Positions 1-7,538 of a DNA stretch of 47,505 nucleotides are shown piece by piece. Source of the DNA: Betaproteobacteria bacterium HGW-Betaproteobacteria-3 (GTDB taxonomy: Bacteria; Pseudomonadota; Gammaproteobacteria; Burkholderiales; Burkholderiaceae_C). The notes under the pieces are model-generated. The model searched no databases. It saw only the letters and a list, made by a program, of their open reading frames with translations, and was not told the origin of the DNA. Position 1 is the first letter of the stretch. The number at the start of each line of letters is the position of its first letter. The position numbers were made by a program, and so were the translations under genes. The stretch covers positions 1-47,505 of the forward strand of contig PHCI01000026.1 in NCBI GenBank assembly GCA_002842205.1, given 5' to 3'.

Positions 1-186
1 GGCCTGCTCGATCTGCAAACCCAGGGGCTGCATGCGTTGTCCGGCGGAGAGCTGCAGCGCGCCCTGTTGGCGCGCTTGAGCTTGACCGATGCCCAGGTGT
101 TGTTGCTCGACGAGCCCGAGGCGGCGCTGGACGATGTCGGCCTGCGTCTGCTCTGGCAACACATCGAGCGCTGGCGGCATGCGCGC
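1..186 (+). pseudogene. ABC transporter ATPase fragment (metal/ZnuC-like), truncated both ends
   Basis: The frame starting at base 1 reads through an ABC signature (LSGGELQRALLA) and a Walker B segment (VLLLDEPEAALDD), followed by the helix LLWQHIERW. This is the C-terminal half of a nucleotide-binding domain, most like zinc/manganese uptake ATPases. The homology stops at about base 186, just before the D-loop/H-loop region expected in this family. From there the same frame runs open to 1179 without resembling any protein, because it overlies trbL and trbF in another frame. The gene therefore lost its 3' end when it was joined to the conjugation module. The 5' part lies outside the window. 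The specific substrate is a guess. Confidence 0.7.
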
Positions 187-496
187 GGCCGGTGCCGGCT
201 TGGCCAACGTCGCGCGCAGCGGCGCCAGTGCCATGGGGCAGCGAGTGGCGTCCGGCGCCAAGGCGGTCAAGGACGGGGTGGCGAGTTTCGTCGCCGACGC
301 AGCCGCACCTGCTGCGGCCAGGGTGGCGGACGCAGGCGAAGCCAGCGCACCAGCGGCCGAACCCGCATGGGCCAGGCAAATGCGCCGCAAGCAGCAGATA
401 ACGCACGCGGCCACGACAGCCGCGCATGCATTGCGTTCGGGCGATGCCAGCGGCAGCGGCGCCAGCCCGAGCTTGCGAGACGACTCAAATTCTTAG
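187..496 (+). pseudogene. trbL: TrbL C-terminal fragment (conjugative transfer protein, 5' truncated)
   Basis: The frame ending at the TAG at 494-496 encodes an Ala/Gly-rich tail with GLANVARSGASAMGQ, then PAWARQMRRKQQ and HALRSGD, which is how TrbL/VirB6-like proteins of Tn4371-type elements end. Only about the last 100 residues remain. The membrane-spanning N-terminal domain is absent and is replaced by the ABC ATPase fragment in a different frame. No start codon with a convincing ribosome site is visible, so I treat it as a remnant. The stop codon overlaps the TAGGAG ribosome site of trbF, as in intact trb operons. Confidence 0.75.
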
Positions 497-505
497 GAGA
501 TCCAG

Positions 506-1219
506 ATGCGATTCAAACGACCCCAGGTGCGGTATTCGGCGACGCCCGAGCCCATCACCCCCTACCAGGCCGCCGCACAGGTCTGGGACGAGCGCATCGG
601 CAGCGCGCGTGTGCAGGCCAAGAACTGGCGGCTGATGGCATTCGGTTGCCTGTCCCTCGCGCTGTTGATGGCCGGCGGCCTGGTGTGGCGCTCGGCCCAG
701 TCCATCGTGACGCCCTTCGTCGTCGAGGTGGACAACGCCGGCCAGGTCCGCGCCGTTGGCGAAGCTGCTTCGCCGTACAAGCCCAACGACGCGCAGATCG
801 CGCACCATCTGGCGCGCTTCGTCACCGACGTGCGCTCCCTCTCCATCGACCCGATCGTGGTGCGGCAGAACTGGCTCGAAGCCTACGAGTACACGACGGA
901 CCGCGGCGCCGCGACGCTGAACGAGTACGCGCGGGCGAACGATCCCTTCTCGCGCATCGGACAAAGCTCGGTGGCCGTGGAGGTGACGAGTGTGGTGCGG
1001 GCCAGCGACACGTCTTTCCAGGTGCGCTGGATCGAGCGCAGCTATGCCAACGGCTCGCCCTCGGGTACCGAGCGCTGGACAGCCGTGTTGTCTGTTGTGC
1101 TGCAGCCGCCACGCACCGAGCAGCGGCTGCGCAAGAACCCCCTGGGCATCTATGTCAACGGCTTGTCCTGGAGCCGTGAACTCGAAGCCACCGATGCAAT
1201 GAAAGGAACAAAACCATGA
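506..1219 (+). CDS. trbF: TrbF, VirB8-like conjugative transfer protein
   Basis: The 237-residue protein has a short cytoplasmic N-terminus (YSATPEPITPYQAAAQVWDE), one membrane helix at about residues 43-63 and a periplasmic domain with the pattern typical of TrbF (PFVVEVDNAG, FVTDVRSLS, YVNGLSWSREL). TrbF is the VirB8 equivalent, an inner-membrane assembly factor of the type IV secretion channel for conjugation. The start has a good ribosome site (TAGGAG, 8 bases upstream). The stop overlaps the trbG start as ATGA at 1216-1219, so the two are translationally coupled. The gene looks intact, but its partners trbB, C, D, E and J are not in the window and trbL is truncated. Confidence 0.92.
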   Translation: MRFKRPQVRYSATPEPITPYQAAAQVWDERIGSARVQAKNWRLMAFGCLSLALLMAGGLVWRSAQSIVTPFVVEVDNAGQVRAVGEAASPYKPNDAQIAHHLARFVTDVRSLSIDPIVVRQNWLEAYEYTTDRGAATLNEYARANDPFSRIGQSSVAVEVTSVVRASDTSFQVRWIERSYANGSPSGTERWTAVLSVVLQPPRTEQRLRKNPLGIYVNGLSWSRELEATDAMKGTKP

Positions 1220-2220
1220 ACACATTTCTCCGTAAATCAGTACTGCCGTCGATCCTTCTGGCCCTCACTGGCTGCGCCACGCAGGGCAAGCCGCCTCCAG
1301 CGATCTCTCTGGACGAACCCGTTGCGGTCGCTGCGCAGCCGCTGCCGGAACCACCGAAGCCCATCGAAGTAGTTGAGGTGCCAAAGCCTTTGCCGTTGCC
1401 CGAGCAAATGAAGGCACTGCCGAACGAATCCGATGCGAAGCTGGCACCTGAACCCGTGGACGAGAAGCTCCGCGTCTCCCGCGCCAACGTGGAGGCGCGT
1501 ATTGCGCCGACGCGCGAGGGCTATGTCAACGCGATCCAGGTCTGGCCTTATGCCGATGGCGCGCTGTATCAGGTCTACACCAGCCCTGGACGTGTGACCG
1601 TCATTGCCCTGCAGCAGGGCGAGGAACTGGTGACGGTCTCGGCCGGCGACACGGTGCGCTGGATCGTCGGTGATACGGCCAGCGGGGCGGGTGTGACGCT
1701 GCGCGTGAACATCCTGGTGAAGCCCACACGCATTGGCCTGAAGACCAACCTGGTGGTGACGACCAACCGTCGCACCTACCTGCTCGAACTCTCTTCCACG
1801 CCGCAGGCCTGGATGGCTTCTGTGTCCTGGGACTATCCAAAGGACCGGATGCTGGCCCTGCAGAAGCAGGCGCAGCATGCCCAGGCCAGCGCGCCGGTGG
1901 AAACCGGTATGACGCTGGAGCAGATCAGATTTCGTTATGCCGTCAGCGGTGACAGCCCGCCGTGGAAGCCGCTGCGCGCCTTCGACGACGGTGAGCGCGT
2001 CTACATCCAGTTTCCGGGTGGCATCGCACAAGGGGAGTTGCCGCCGCTGTTTGTGATCGGCGCGCGAGGCGATGGGCAACTGGTGAATTACCGCTTCCGC
2101 TCACCGTACTACGTGGTGGACCGGCTGTTCGGTGCGGCCGAACTTCGGCTGGGCGGAGATAAAGCGCAGGTGGTGCGCATCGAGCGCACGGATGGTGCGG
2201 GCGCAGCGCGGAGGAACTGA
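1216..2220 (+). CDS. trbG: TrbG, VirB9-like outer-membrane channel lipoprotein
   Basis: The 334-residue protein begins with a lipoprotein signal peptide ending in a lipobox (LALTGCAT, Cys about residue 20). A proline-rich linker with PKPLPLP segments follows, then the two beta domains of the VirB9/TrbG/CagX family (IQVWPYADGALYQVYTSPGRVT; RRTYLLELSST; YRFRSPYYVVDRLFGAAELRLG). TrbG lines the outer-membrane part of the conjugation channel together with TrbI. It overlaps trbF by 4 bp and ends 2 bp before trbI, so this is one operon. Length and domain order are normal for the family. Confidence 0.92.
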   Translation: MNTFLRKSVLPSILLALTGCATQGKPPPAISLDEPVAVAAQPLPEPPKPIEVVEVPKPLPLPEQMKALPNESDAKLAPEPVDEKLRVSRANVEARIAPTREGYVNAIQVWPYADGALYQVYTSPGRVTVIALQQGEELVTVSAGDTVRWIVGDTASGAGVTLRVNILVKPTRIGLKTNLVVTTNRRTYLLELSSTPQAWMASVSWDYPKDRMLALQKQAQHAQASAPVETGMTLEQIRFRYAVSGDSPPWKPLRAFDDGERVYIQFPGGIAQGELPPLFVIGARGDGQLVNYRFRSPYYVVDRLFGAAELRLGGDKAQVVRIERTDGAGAARRN

Positions 2221-2222
2221 GC

Positions 2223-3503
2223 ATGAGCACGTCTCCCGATGTAGCGCCAGCCGCGGCCCCGAAGGTAGATCCCGAATCCGTGGCCTTACGCGCTTCGCCG
2301 CGACCCGTCACGCGGCTGAACCGCCGCATGCTGGCGTTCGGTGTCGGCGTCTTGGCCGTTGCCGTGCTCGGCGGAACGCTGTGGTCGCTGCAGTCGAACA
2401 AGCGACAGCGCAATCCCGCCGCCGAGTTGTACAACGTCGATCGCGTCTCGCGCGCCGAGAACCTGGACCAGTTGCCCAAGGACTATGCCGGGATACCGCC
2501 AGCATCGAAGTCCGCGCCGCCCCTGCTGGGCGAACCGCTGCCCGGAGACTTGGGGCCGGCCATCGTCAAGGCGCAGCAGCCACTGGAGATGCGGCCGCCA
2601 GGGGGCGGTGTCGATCCGGCGCAGGCCGAGCGGCTGGCGGCCGAAGAGGCTTCCCGCTCTTCTGTGTTCTTCCGAAGCAGTGCGAGCAACGGAGGCGCGA
2701 AGTCTGGCGTTGCGCAGGCATCCGTTGATCCTCTCGCATCGGCTTCGGGCAATCAGCCGTTTAATCCCATGGGGACCGTGGCCACTGCAGCGCAGCCCTC
2801 CGATGCGACGGCGGTGCAAAACCGCCAGGATCAAAAGGAGGCGTTCATCGCGAAGGCAGGCGACACCTCGACGCGCAATCCTGGTAGCTTGCAGCTGCCG
2901 GCGTCGTCGTACCAGGTGATGGCAGGCACGATCATCCCAGCGGCGCTGGTGACAGGGATCAACTCTGACCTGCCCGGGCAAGTCATCGCCAACGTGTCCG
3001 AAGCGGTCTACGACACCGCCACTGGCCGGCACCTATTGATCCCCCAGGGCTCGCGCCTGATTGGCCGTTACGACAGCCAGGTTGCCTTCGGACAGCGTCG
3101 CGTGCTGTTGGTGTGGACACGGCTGATCCTGCCGGACACGTCGTCGGTTGCACTCGACCGCCTGCCCGGCATCGACCCTGCCGGCTACGCTGGGCTCGAG
3201 GATGGCGTCGATTGGCATTGGGACCGCATCCTGGCCGGCGCTGCGCTGTCCACGCTGCTGGGCATAGGGGCCGAGCTGGCGGCCCCGGAGAGCCGCACCG
3301 ATGGCAGTCGCATCGTCATCGCCGGACGTGAGAGCGCGCAAGAGACGGTGAACCAGGTTGGCCAGGAGATCACGAAGCGCAACACGAGTATCCAGCCAAC
3401 GCTGACGATCAGACCGGGTTTCCCGATGCGGGTGATGGTCAGCAAGGATCTGGTGCTGCGGCCGTATCAGCCGTTGTTCTTTCAGAGGGGGTCATCACAA
3501 TGA
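2223..3503 (+). CDS. trbI: TrbI, VirB10-like conjugation channel protein
   Basis: The 426-residue protein has one N-terminal membrane helix (about residues 39-56), a long proline- and glutamine-rich periplasmic linker, and a C-terminal VirB10/TrbI domain. Recognisable pieces are QVMAGTIIPAALVTGINSDLPG, TGRHLLIPQGSRLIGRYDSQ, RVLLVWTRLILPD and RPGFPMRVMVSKDLVL. TrbI spans inner and outer membrane as the scaffold of the mating channel. The gene is full length and in frame. Its stop overlaps the next start as ATGA at 3500-3503. In intact Tn4371-type elements trbI is the last large transfer gene, which fits its position here. Confidence 0.93.
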   Translation: MSTSPDVAPAAAPKVDPESVALRASPRPVTRLNRRMLAFGVGVLAVAVLGGTLWSLQSNKRQRNPAAELYNVDRVSRAENLDQLPKDYAGIPPASKSAPPLLGEPLPGDLGPAIVKAQQPLEMRPPGGGVDPAQAERLAAEEASRSSVFFRSSASNGGAKSGVAQASVDPLASASGNQPFNPMGTVATAAQPSDATAVQNRQDQKEAFIAKAGDTSTRNPGSLQLPASSYQVMAGTIIPAALVTGINSDLPGQVIANVSEAVYDTATGRHLLIPQGSRLIGRYDSQVAFGQRRVLLVWTRLILPDTSSVALDRLPGIDPAGYAGLEDGVDWHWDRILAGAALSTLLGIGAELAAPESRTDGSRIVIAGRESAQETVNQVGQEITKRNTSIQPTLTIRPGFPMRVMVSKDLVLRPYQPLFFQRGSSQ

Positions 3504-3772
3504 ACAGCGCGACCAGAAGGCTAAGACTGGGACCACTGCGGCGCAGTGAAAACGTGAAGATCACGATTGTGCTAACCGCGGACTTGAAGGAAGCGCTTGA
3601 TCGCTATGCAGTCGTGCATAGCCAAGTGCACGGTGAGCATGTCGACACTGCAGCGCTGATCCCTCACATGCTTGAGGCATTCATCGCGCGTGATCGGGGA
3701 TTTAAGGCCATGCTCTCGTCTGGCGATTCGCCGAGTGTGGCGTTGAGAGCCGATCCGGCTTCAGAAGCCTAG
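3500..3772 (+). CDS. DUF2274 protein, end of Tn4371-type trb operon
   Basis: The 90-residue basic protein contains RLRLGPLRRSENVKITIVLTADLKEALDRYA, the hallmark of the DUF2274 family that regularly follows trbI in Tn4371-type integrative elements. It resembles a small ribbon-helix-helix-type DNA-binding fold, and its function is unknown. It is translationally coupled to trbI by ATGA. Its TAG stop at 3770-3772 shares a CTAG palindrome (3769-3772) with the TAG stop of the convergent gene on the other strand. The family call is strong; the fold is inference. Confidence 0.85.
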   Translation: MNSATRRLRLGPLRRSENVKITIVLTADLKEALDRYAVVHSQVHGEHVDTAALIPHMLEAFIARDRGFKAMLSSGDSPSVALRADPASEA

Positions 3773-4848
3773 CCTGTCACGTCAGGAGAATCGAACCAAC
3801 GAAATGCGTTTAGTGCTGCAAGCAGTTCTCCTTGCTCCCGCGCGGGGAGCAGGCCAAGGGAAACGTCAATCAGCCGCCTCATGCGCAATGCTCGGTCACC
3901 GGGCGTCGTTGGGCGGGCTTCGGGCGGGCTTAGTGCTGTGCTTTGGAACTGGGTATGCGCCTCGAAGTGAAGGCACTCTAGGTTAGTTTGCAGCTTCCAG
4001 AGCGAGTTCGCTTTCTGATCTCCATGCCACGCGAAGATGCGCAGAAGGCATTCGCCTACGTCCTTGTCCTTGGAAAGGACAAAAAGTCGCCCCGGAATGC
4101 CGCCGTGCGTCTCCCAGTTGAGTGTCGGAGCCATCAAAAATGGCAGAAGATCGAATACCCGATTGCGTACCCAACTGGCCGGGTCGTCCACTTCCTTTTT
4201 CCGGGGAGTCAAGAAGGCGTCAGCCCATGCTCTTACCGGACGGTCTGTGGTCTTGAAGCGCATCTTTTCATCTTCGCGGCCGAAGAAAAATAACATGCCC
4301 ATGACGTACACCAGCATGAGCCGTGGCACGTCTTCCTGAAAGTAGCTGACCCAACGCCGAATGCGTTCCTCGTGGGTATGCGTCTGCCGGTAGATCTCTC
4401 GCATCACGAAAAAGTAACACACGAGTGTGCCGACCTGCGAACGCAGCGCTTGCTCGTTCTGGCGGATTTCTGCGAGGAGGGTCTTGCCATGGTCTGGTGT
4501 AAAGGTTCCGAATACACCGGCATGCTGAGTAAATGCCTCGATCTTGGCCAGCGCGTTGTCGGGGTTTGAGAGGTACTGTTCGGCAATCACGAAGAAGGGA
4601 TTGATAGTGAGGGTCGCTCCGATGGCGCTGCGACAGGCACCTCCGAGCAACCACCCCAGTCGCGCAAAGAGCAGCGGCGACTCTTTCAGAGCTCCCATGA
4701 CGTTGTTGTCGATGACCAACTGCACATGACCCAATGACTCAATCACCGGCACCTGGCACTCGGCGACGTAAACACCGGATTCGACGTCCTTGATAACGCA
4801 AGGAAACAACTCGTGCGTCGCAGCGACGCCAACAGACGGTTTCAGCAT
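3769..4848 (-). CDS. Hypothetical protein, unknown family (359 residues)
   Basis: I do not recognise this gene. The 359-residue product has no signal peptide. It contains small-residue hydrophobic stretches (FARLGWLLGGACRSAIGATLT near 75-95; LMLVYVMGMLFFFG near 180-195) that are more like buried helices than clear membrane segments. Charged stretches such as RQTHTHEERIRRWVSYFQEDVPR follow. The C-terminus has a Pro/Thr-rich linker and a helical tail (RMRRLIDVSLGLLPAREQGELLAALNAF). It starts with ATG at 4846-4848. It is cargo behind the trb operon and convergent with it, sharing the CTAG stop. Base composition is lower in GC than the core genes. Its position beside nuclease and toxin genes makes a defence role possible but unproven. 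Confidence 0.7.
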   Translation of the reverse strand: MLKPSVGVAATHELFPCVIKDVESGVYVAECQVPVIESLGHVQLVIDNNVMGALKESPLLFARLGWLLGGACRSAIGATLTINPFFVIAEQYLSNPDNALAKIEAFTQHAGVFGTFTPDHGKTLLAEIRQNEQALRSQVGTLVCYFFVMREIYRQTHTHEERIRRWVSYFQEDVPRLMLVYVMGMLFFFGREDEKMRFKTTDRPVRAWADAFLTPRKKEVDDPASWVRNRVFDLLPFLMAPTLNWETHGGIPGRLFVLSKDKDVGECLLRIFAWHGDQKANSLWKLQTNLECLHFEAHTQFQSTALSPPEARPTTPGDRALRMRRLIDVSLGLLPAREQGELLAALNAFRWFDSPDVTG

Positions 4849-4950
4849 GCGCTGAGCCTAGCATCGAATGTGGGCCTATCTGGACAAGGAGTACGTGCTG
4901 CGCTATTCGGTCCTATTGATTCAAGTAAGCTGTAGCCAGGATTGCAAGCA

Positions 4951-5376
4951 ATGCACGAACGACCGTTGGACATTTACCTCTACGCGCTTGAACTTGAGAA
5001 TGCTCACTTTTACGTCGGGCAGTCGTTCGAGCCTGACGAGCGCATAGCCATACACATGATGGGCAAGGGGTCCGCCTGGACCCGTCTGCATCCAGTCGTT
5101 CGCGAGCTGGATCGTCGCTCCACCGGCGCCACTGACTGGAAAGTCGCCGAGGTCGCCGAAAATCAATGGACGTTGGATTTGATGATGCTGTATGGCTGGG
5201 AGAGGGTGCGCGGGGGATTCTGGTGCAACACCTGCCCGATCCAAACTCGCAAAGGATTGCTCAAACACGGGCATACCCATCTAGTGAGGCCCGGAGAGCA
5301 TGAAAGTGTTGACGCTTCGAGGGTGCGCAAGGTTCTCCGACCTTCGATACCGGCTGTGCTACCGTGGTTACCATGA
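4951..5376 (+). CDS. GIY-YIG family nuclease-like protein
   Basis: From the ATG at 4951 the 141-residue product shows the GIY-YIG core: IYLYALE (8-14), YVGQS (21-25), Arg31, His35, GKGSAWTRLHP (38-48), and then ENQWTLDLMMLYG followed by VRGG. In relatives the latter segments read as the glutamate-bearing helix and a YGxxxVRGG turn, so the likely metal-binding Glu and catalytic Arg are present. A WCNTC pair follows. A TTG three codons upstream (4942) is in frame, but ATG is the more natural start. The stop overlaps the ATG of the AbiEii-type gene as ATGA at 5373-5376, implying co-translation. Substrate and partner are unknown. The pairing of a free-standing GIY-YIG protein with an AbiEii toxin is unusual. 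Confidence 0.72.
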   Translation: MHERPLDIYLYALELENAHFYVGQSFEPDERIAIHMMGKGSAWTRLHPVVRELDRRSTGATDWKVAEVAENQWTLDLMMLYGWERVRGGFWCNTCPIQTRKGLLKHGHTHLVRPGEHESVDASRVRKVLRPSIPAVLPWLP

Positions 5377-6275
5377 AGAAAGCTGATGTGAAGGCGTCCG
5401 AGGCGGCCGCGTTGCTGGACAGAATCAAGATTCTTGCAGTTCAGGCGATGTTCTCGGACGATGAGCTGCTGGAGCAACTGGTCCTTAAGGGCGGCAACGC
5501 CATGGCCCTGGTGCATCAAATCAGCGCCCGCGCCTCAGTTGACCTGGACTTTTCGTTGAAGCAGGACTTCGGCGATGACGTGGCGGGTGCTGAGGCTCGC
5601 ATCCACAAGGCTTTGACCGAGACCTTTCGCGCGAGCGGGTACGAGGTGTTCGACTTCCGCATGATCGAGAAGCCGCGGGCAATCTCCGAGGACATGCGCC
5701 ATTTCTGGGGCGGTTACGCCGTCGAATTCAAGCTGGCGAATGCCGAGGTGTTCGCGGAGCATCGCGACGACTTGGAGGTCTTGCGCCGGCGTGCGGTGAA
5801 CCTCGGGCTGGGCACCAAGTTCCTGATTGACATCAGCCGCTTCGAGTATGTCGACGACAAACAGCCAGTCGACTTCGAGGGCTACATGATCTACGTGTAC
5901 TCGCCCGTGATGATCGTGTGTGAAAAGCTCCGGGCGATCTGCCAACAGATGCCTGAATACGGTCCTTTCATCAAGCGGGATCGCGCCGGCAGCGCTCGCC
6001 CACGAGACTTCGTTGACATCTTTGTGCTGATGGATACGCTGAAACTGGACCTGACGACGGACAAGACGGTGCAGATCTTGAAGTCGATGTTCGAGGTCAA
6101 GAAGGTGCCACTGGCCTTCCTCGGCAAGGTGCCGGAGGTGTACGAGTTCCACCGGGCCGGTTTCGCCGCAGTGGAGGCGACCGTCACACCGGGGTTCGAC
6201 CTCAAGGAGTTTCGCTTCTACTTTGACTATGCGTTGGCCCTGATCGACAAACTAAAACCCGCTTGGGATGTGTAG
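5373..6275 (+). CDS. AbiEii/AbiGii-type nucleotidyltransferase toxin
   Basis: From the ATG at 5373 the 300-residue protein has the four AbiEii-type motifs: KGGNA (39-43) with RASVDLDFS (53-61, the metal-binding aspartates), GTKFLIDISRFE in the middle, the lysine-containing EKLRAICQQ, and RPRDFVDIFVLMD. These toxins are DNA polymerase beta-like nucleotidyltransferases; characterised relatives modify tRNA or consume nucleotides and cause abortive infection. It is translationally coupled to the upstream GIY-YIG gene. Its TAG stop lies 24 bp inside the convergent AbiEi-like gene. A GTG at 5364 is an alternative start. The family call is firm; target and phage specificity are not visible. Confidence 0.88.
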   Translation: MKKADVKASEAAALLDRIKILAVQAMFSDDELLEQLVLKGGNAMALVHQISARASVDLDFSLKQDFGDDVAGAEARIHKALTETFRASGYEVFDFRMIEKPRAISEDMRHFWGGYAVEFKLANAEVFAEHRDDLEVLRRRAVNLGLGTKFLIDISRFEYVDDKQPVDFEGYMIYVYSPVMIVCEKLRAICQQMPEYGPFIKRDRAGSARPRDFVDIFVLMDTLKLDLTTDKTVQILKSMFEVKKVPLAFLGKVPEVYEFHRAGFAAVEATVTPGFDLKEFRFYFDYALALIDKLKPAWDV

Positions 6276-7142
6276 TCGCCAATCGCTGTCGTAGCGCGTA
6301 TCGTTCATCTCATGCGTCAGGTAGAAGTCTTGCTCCATGGGCAGGCGCCGCACGAGGTCGATCTGGCTAGACTTGTAGTCCGCGCGCTGCAGGTAGTAGC
6401 CGACGGCTTGGTGGTAGGGATAGACAAATCTCAACTTGTGCAGCATCGCCACCAACTTGTTGATGGACACGTGCTCCTTTGCCAGCTCGTAAGCTTTGGC
6501 TACCTCAAAGACGCCGCCCGCATAGACCGGCCGTACTGTGATGTCGATCAAGGTGCGTTCTAGATTCGTCAGACGGGCTTGGACTTCGGCCCCGCTTTCG
6601 TCTGTCATCAGTTCGGTGACGACGCCCAGGTGGCCGGTGTCGGCGCCGTTCAGCAAGTAGATTTTCTTGTCGTCGTACTCCACCCAATTGCTTGAGGCGC
6701 GCGCCGGCTTTTTGAAGGCGTTGTCGATATCCGCTTGGTTGATCTTGTTCTCGCGTTCGCTTGCATGGGGCGCGGTCCGCTCGTCCGTGAGATAGATGGA
6801 CTTGGGTGACTGCTCGGTCAGCCCGTGTGCGCGCATCGCCGTGTAGTGGCTGAAGTGCAGGTCTTTTTTCAAGCCAAGCAAGATGGCGAGCAAAGGGGCT
6901 TGGTCCCAGACATAGCACTTCTCAGCCCGCTGAGGGAAGCGAAACTCATACTGTTTGAGCTTCGAATGCTTCTCCAGAAATTCGATAAATCGTTCAGCAG
7001 TTGTGTTTTGTGCGAGCCGCCAGAAATCCCGCTGTTCCGCGAGGATTGCGTAAATCTCTTTCGGCTTCAGGACATGGTCGGGAAGCGCGTCAAAGTGCCG
7101 AACGATGTCCGGCTTTGCGATCTGGATTCGAGTGCGATTCAT
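6252..7142 (-). CDS. AbiEi-like antitoxin/transcriptional regulator, convergent with toxin
   Basis: The 296-residue protein has an N-terminal helical region suited to DNA binding (KPKEIYAILAEQRDFWRLA), then the AbiEi-type signature FSHYTAMRAHGLTEQ with PKSIYLTDER, and a C-terminal domain with NLERTLIDITVRPVYAGGV and YHQAVGYYLQRAD. In type IV systems AbiEi is both antitoxin and autorepressor and usually lies just upstream of AbiEii in one operon. Here it is on the opposite strand, tail to tail with the toxin gene and overlapping its last 24 bp, so the two mRNAs are complementary at their 3' ends. Its own upstream region holds four palindromes. Family call moderately strong; pairing with the adjacent toxin is inference. 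Confidence 0.75.
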   Translation of the reverse strand: MNRTRIQIAKPDIVRHFDALPDHVLKPKEIYAILAEQRDFWRLAQNTTAERFIEFLEKHSKLKQYEFRFPQRAEKCYVWDQAPLLAILLGLKKDLHFSHYTAMRAHGLTEQSPKSIYLTDERTAPHASERENKINQADIDNAFKKPARASSNWVEYDDKKIYLLNGADTGHLGVVTELMTDESGAEVQARLTNLERTLIDITVRPVYAGGVFEVAKAYELAKEHVSINKLVAMLHKLRFVYPYHQAVGYYLQRADYKSSQIDLVRRLPMEQDFYLTHEMNDTRYDSDWRLHIPSGF

Positions 7143-7184
7143 CAGACGGGGGGAGCCCGCGAATCAATATGATCGGCGTACTTG

Positions 7185-7200
7185 GCAGCATGCATGCTGC
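7185..7200. repeat. 16-bp perfect palindrome
   Basis: GCAGCATGCATGCTGC is perfectly self-complementary. Its centre, GCATGCATGC, alternates purine and pyrimidine. It lies 42 bp upstream of the AbiEi-like start codon, where an autorepressor would bind. Confidence 0.9.
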
Positions 7201-7279
7201 TAAGTATGCCATTGACGAAGCAAGGCTACAAGCCATTTGCCTTGAAGTCGATAGGGGGAATGCGACGTTGCTACTTCGT

Positions 7280-7305
7280 GCTGTGCAGCGTTTACGCTGC
7301 ACAGC
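7280..7305. repeat. Inverted repeat, 11-bp stem and TTTA loop
   Basis: GCTGTGCAGCG and CGCTGCACAGC flank a four-base TTTA loop with no mismatches. No T-run follows on either strand, so it is not a standard intrinsic terminator. Confidence 0.9.
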
Positions 7306-7381
7306 ATAACATAAGCATTGCAAGCAGTCAAATCGCATCTTCGTCCAGGGCCAGGTCGAAGCGGTGTTTACGGGGAGCCCG

Positions 7382-7425
7382 CTGACTGCTAGGCTGGGGC
7401 ATATATGCCCCAGCCTAGCAGTCAG
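7382..7425. repeat. 44-bp perfect palindrome without spacer
   Basis: The left half begins CTGACTGCTAGGC and the right half mirrors it exactly to GCCTAGCAGTCAG, centred between 7403 and 7404. The central 16 bases are GGGGCATATATGCCCC. Perfect spacer-free palindromes of this length are rare in chromosomes and can extrude as cruciforms. No T-run follows it. Confidence 0.95.
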
Positions 7426-7465
7426 GCCATAGCCCTGTACTTGCAATTTCTCTCTGAAGAGTTTA

Positions 7466-7493
7466 TGCTATGGAGCGCATGCGCTCCATAGCA
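7466..7493. repeat. 28-bp perfect palindrome
   Basis: TGCTATGGAGCGCA is followed directly by its complement TGCGCTCCATAGCA, centred between 7479 and 7480. The central GCGCATGCGC alternates purine and pyrimidine. It ends 45 bp before the ATG at 7539 and is placed to affect promoters of the flanking divergent genes. Confidence 0.93.
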
Positions 7494-7538
7494 CCGATCA
7501 TCATTTGCGCATATGGCCAACGGATCTAGGGGATAGTC

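Noticed and set aside
37-1179. A 380-residue open frame continuing the ABC ATPase
   Set aside because: After about base 186 it overlies trbL and trbF in a different frame and resembles nothing; only the first ~60 codons are real.
7382-7425. The 44-bp palindrome as an ordinary terminator
   Set aside because: No T-run follows on either strand and the stem is far longer than needed.
7185-7493. Retron or integron attC array
   Set aside because: No reverse transcriptase or integron integrase is nearby, and the palindromes lack the attC core GTTRRRY pattern and spacing.
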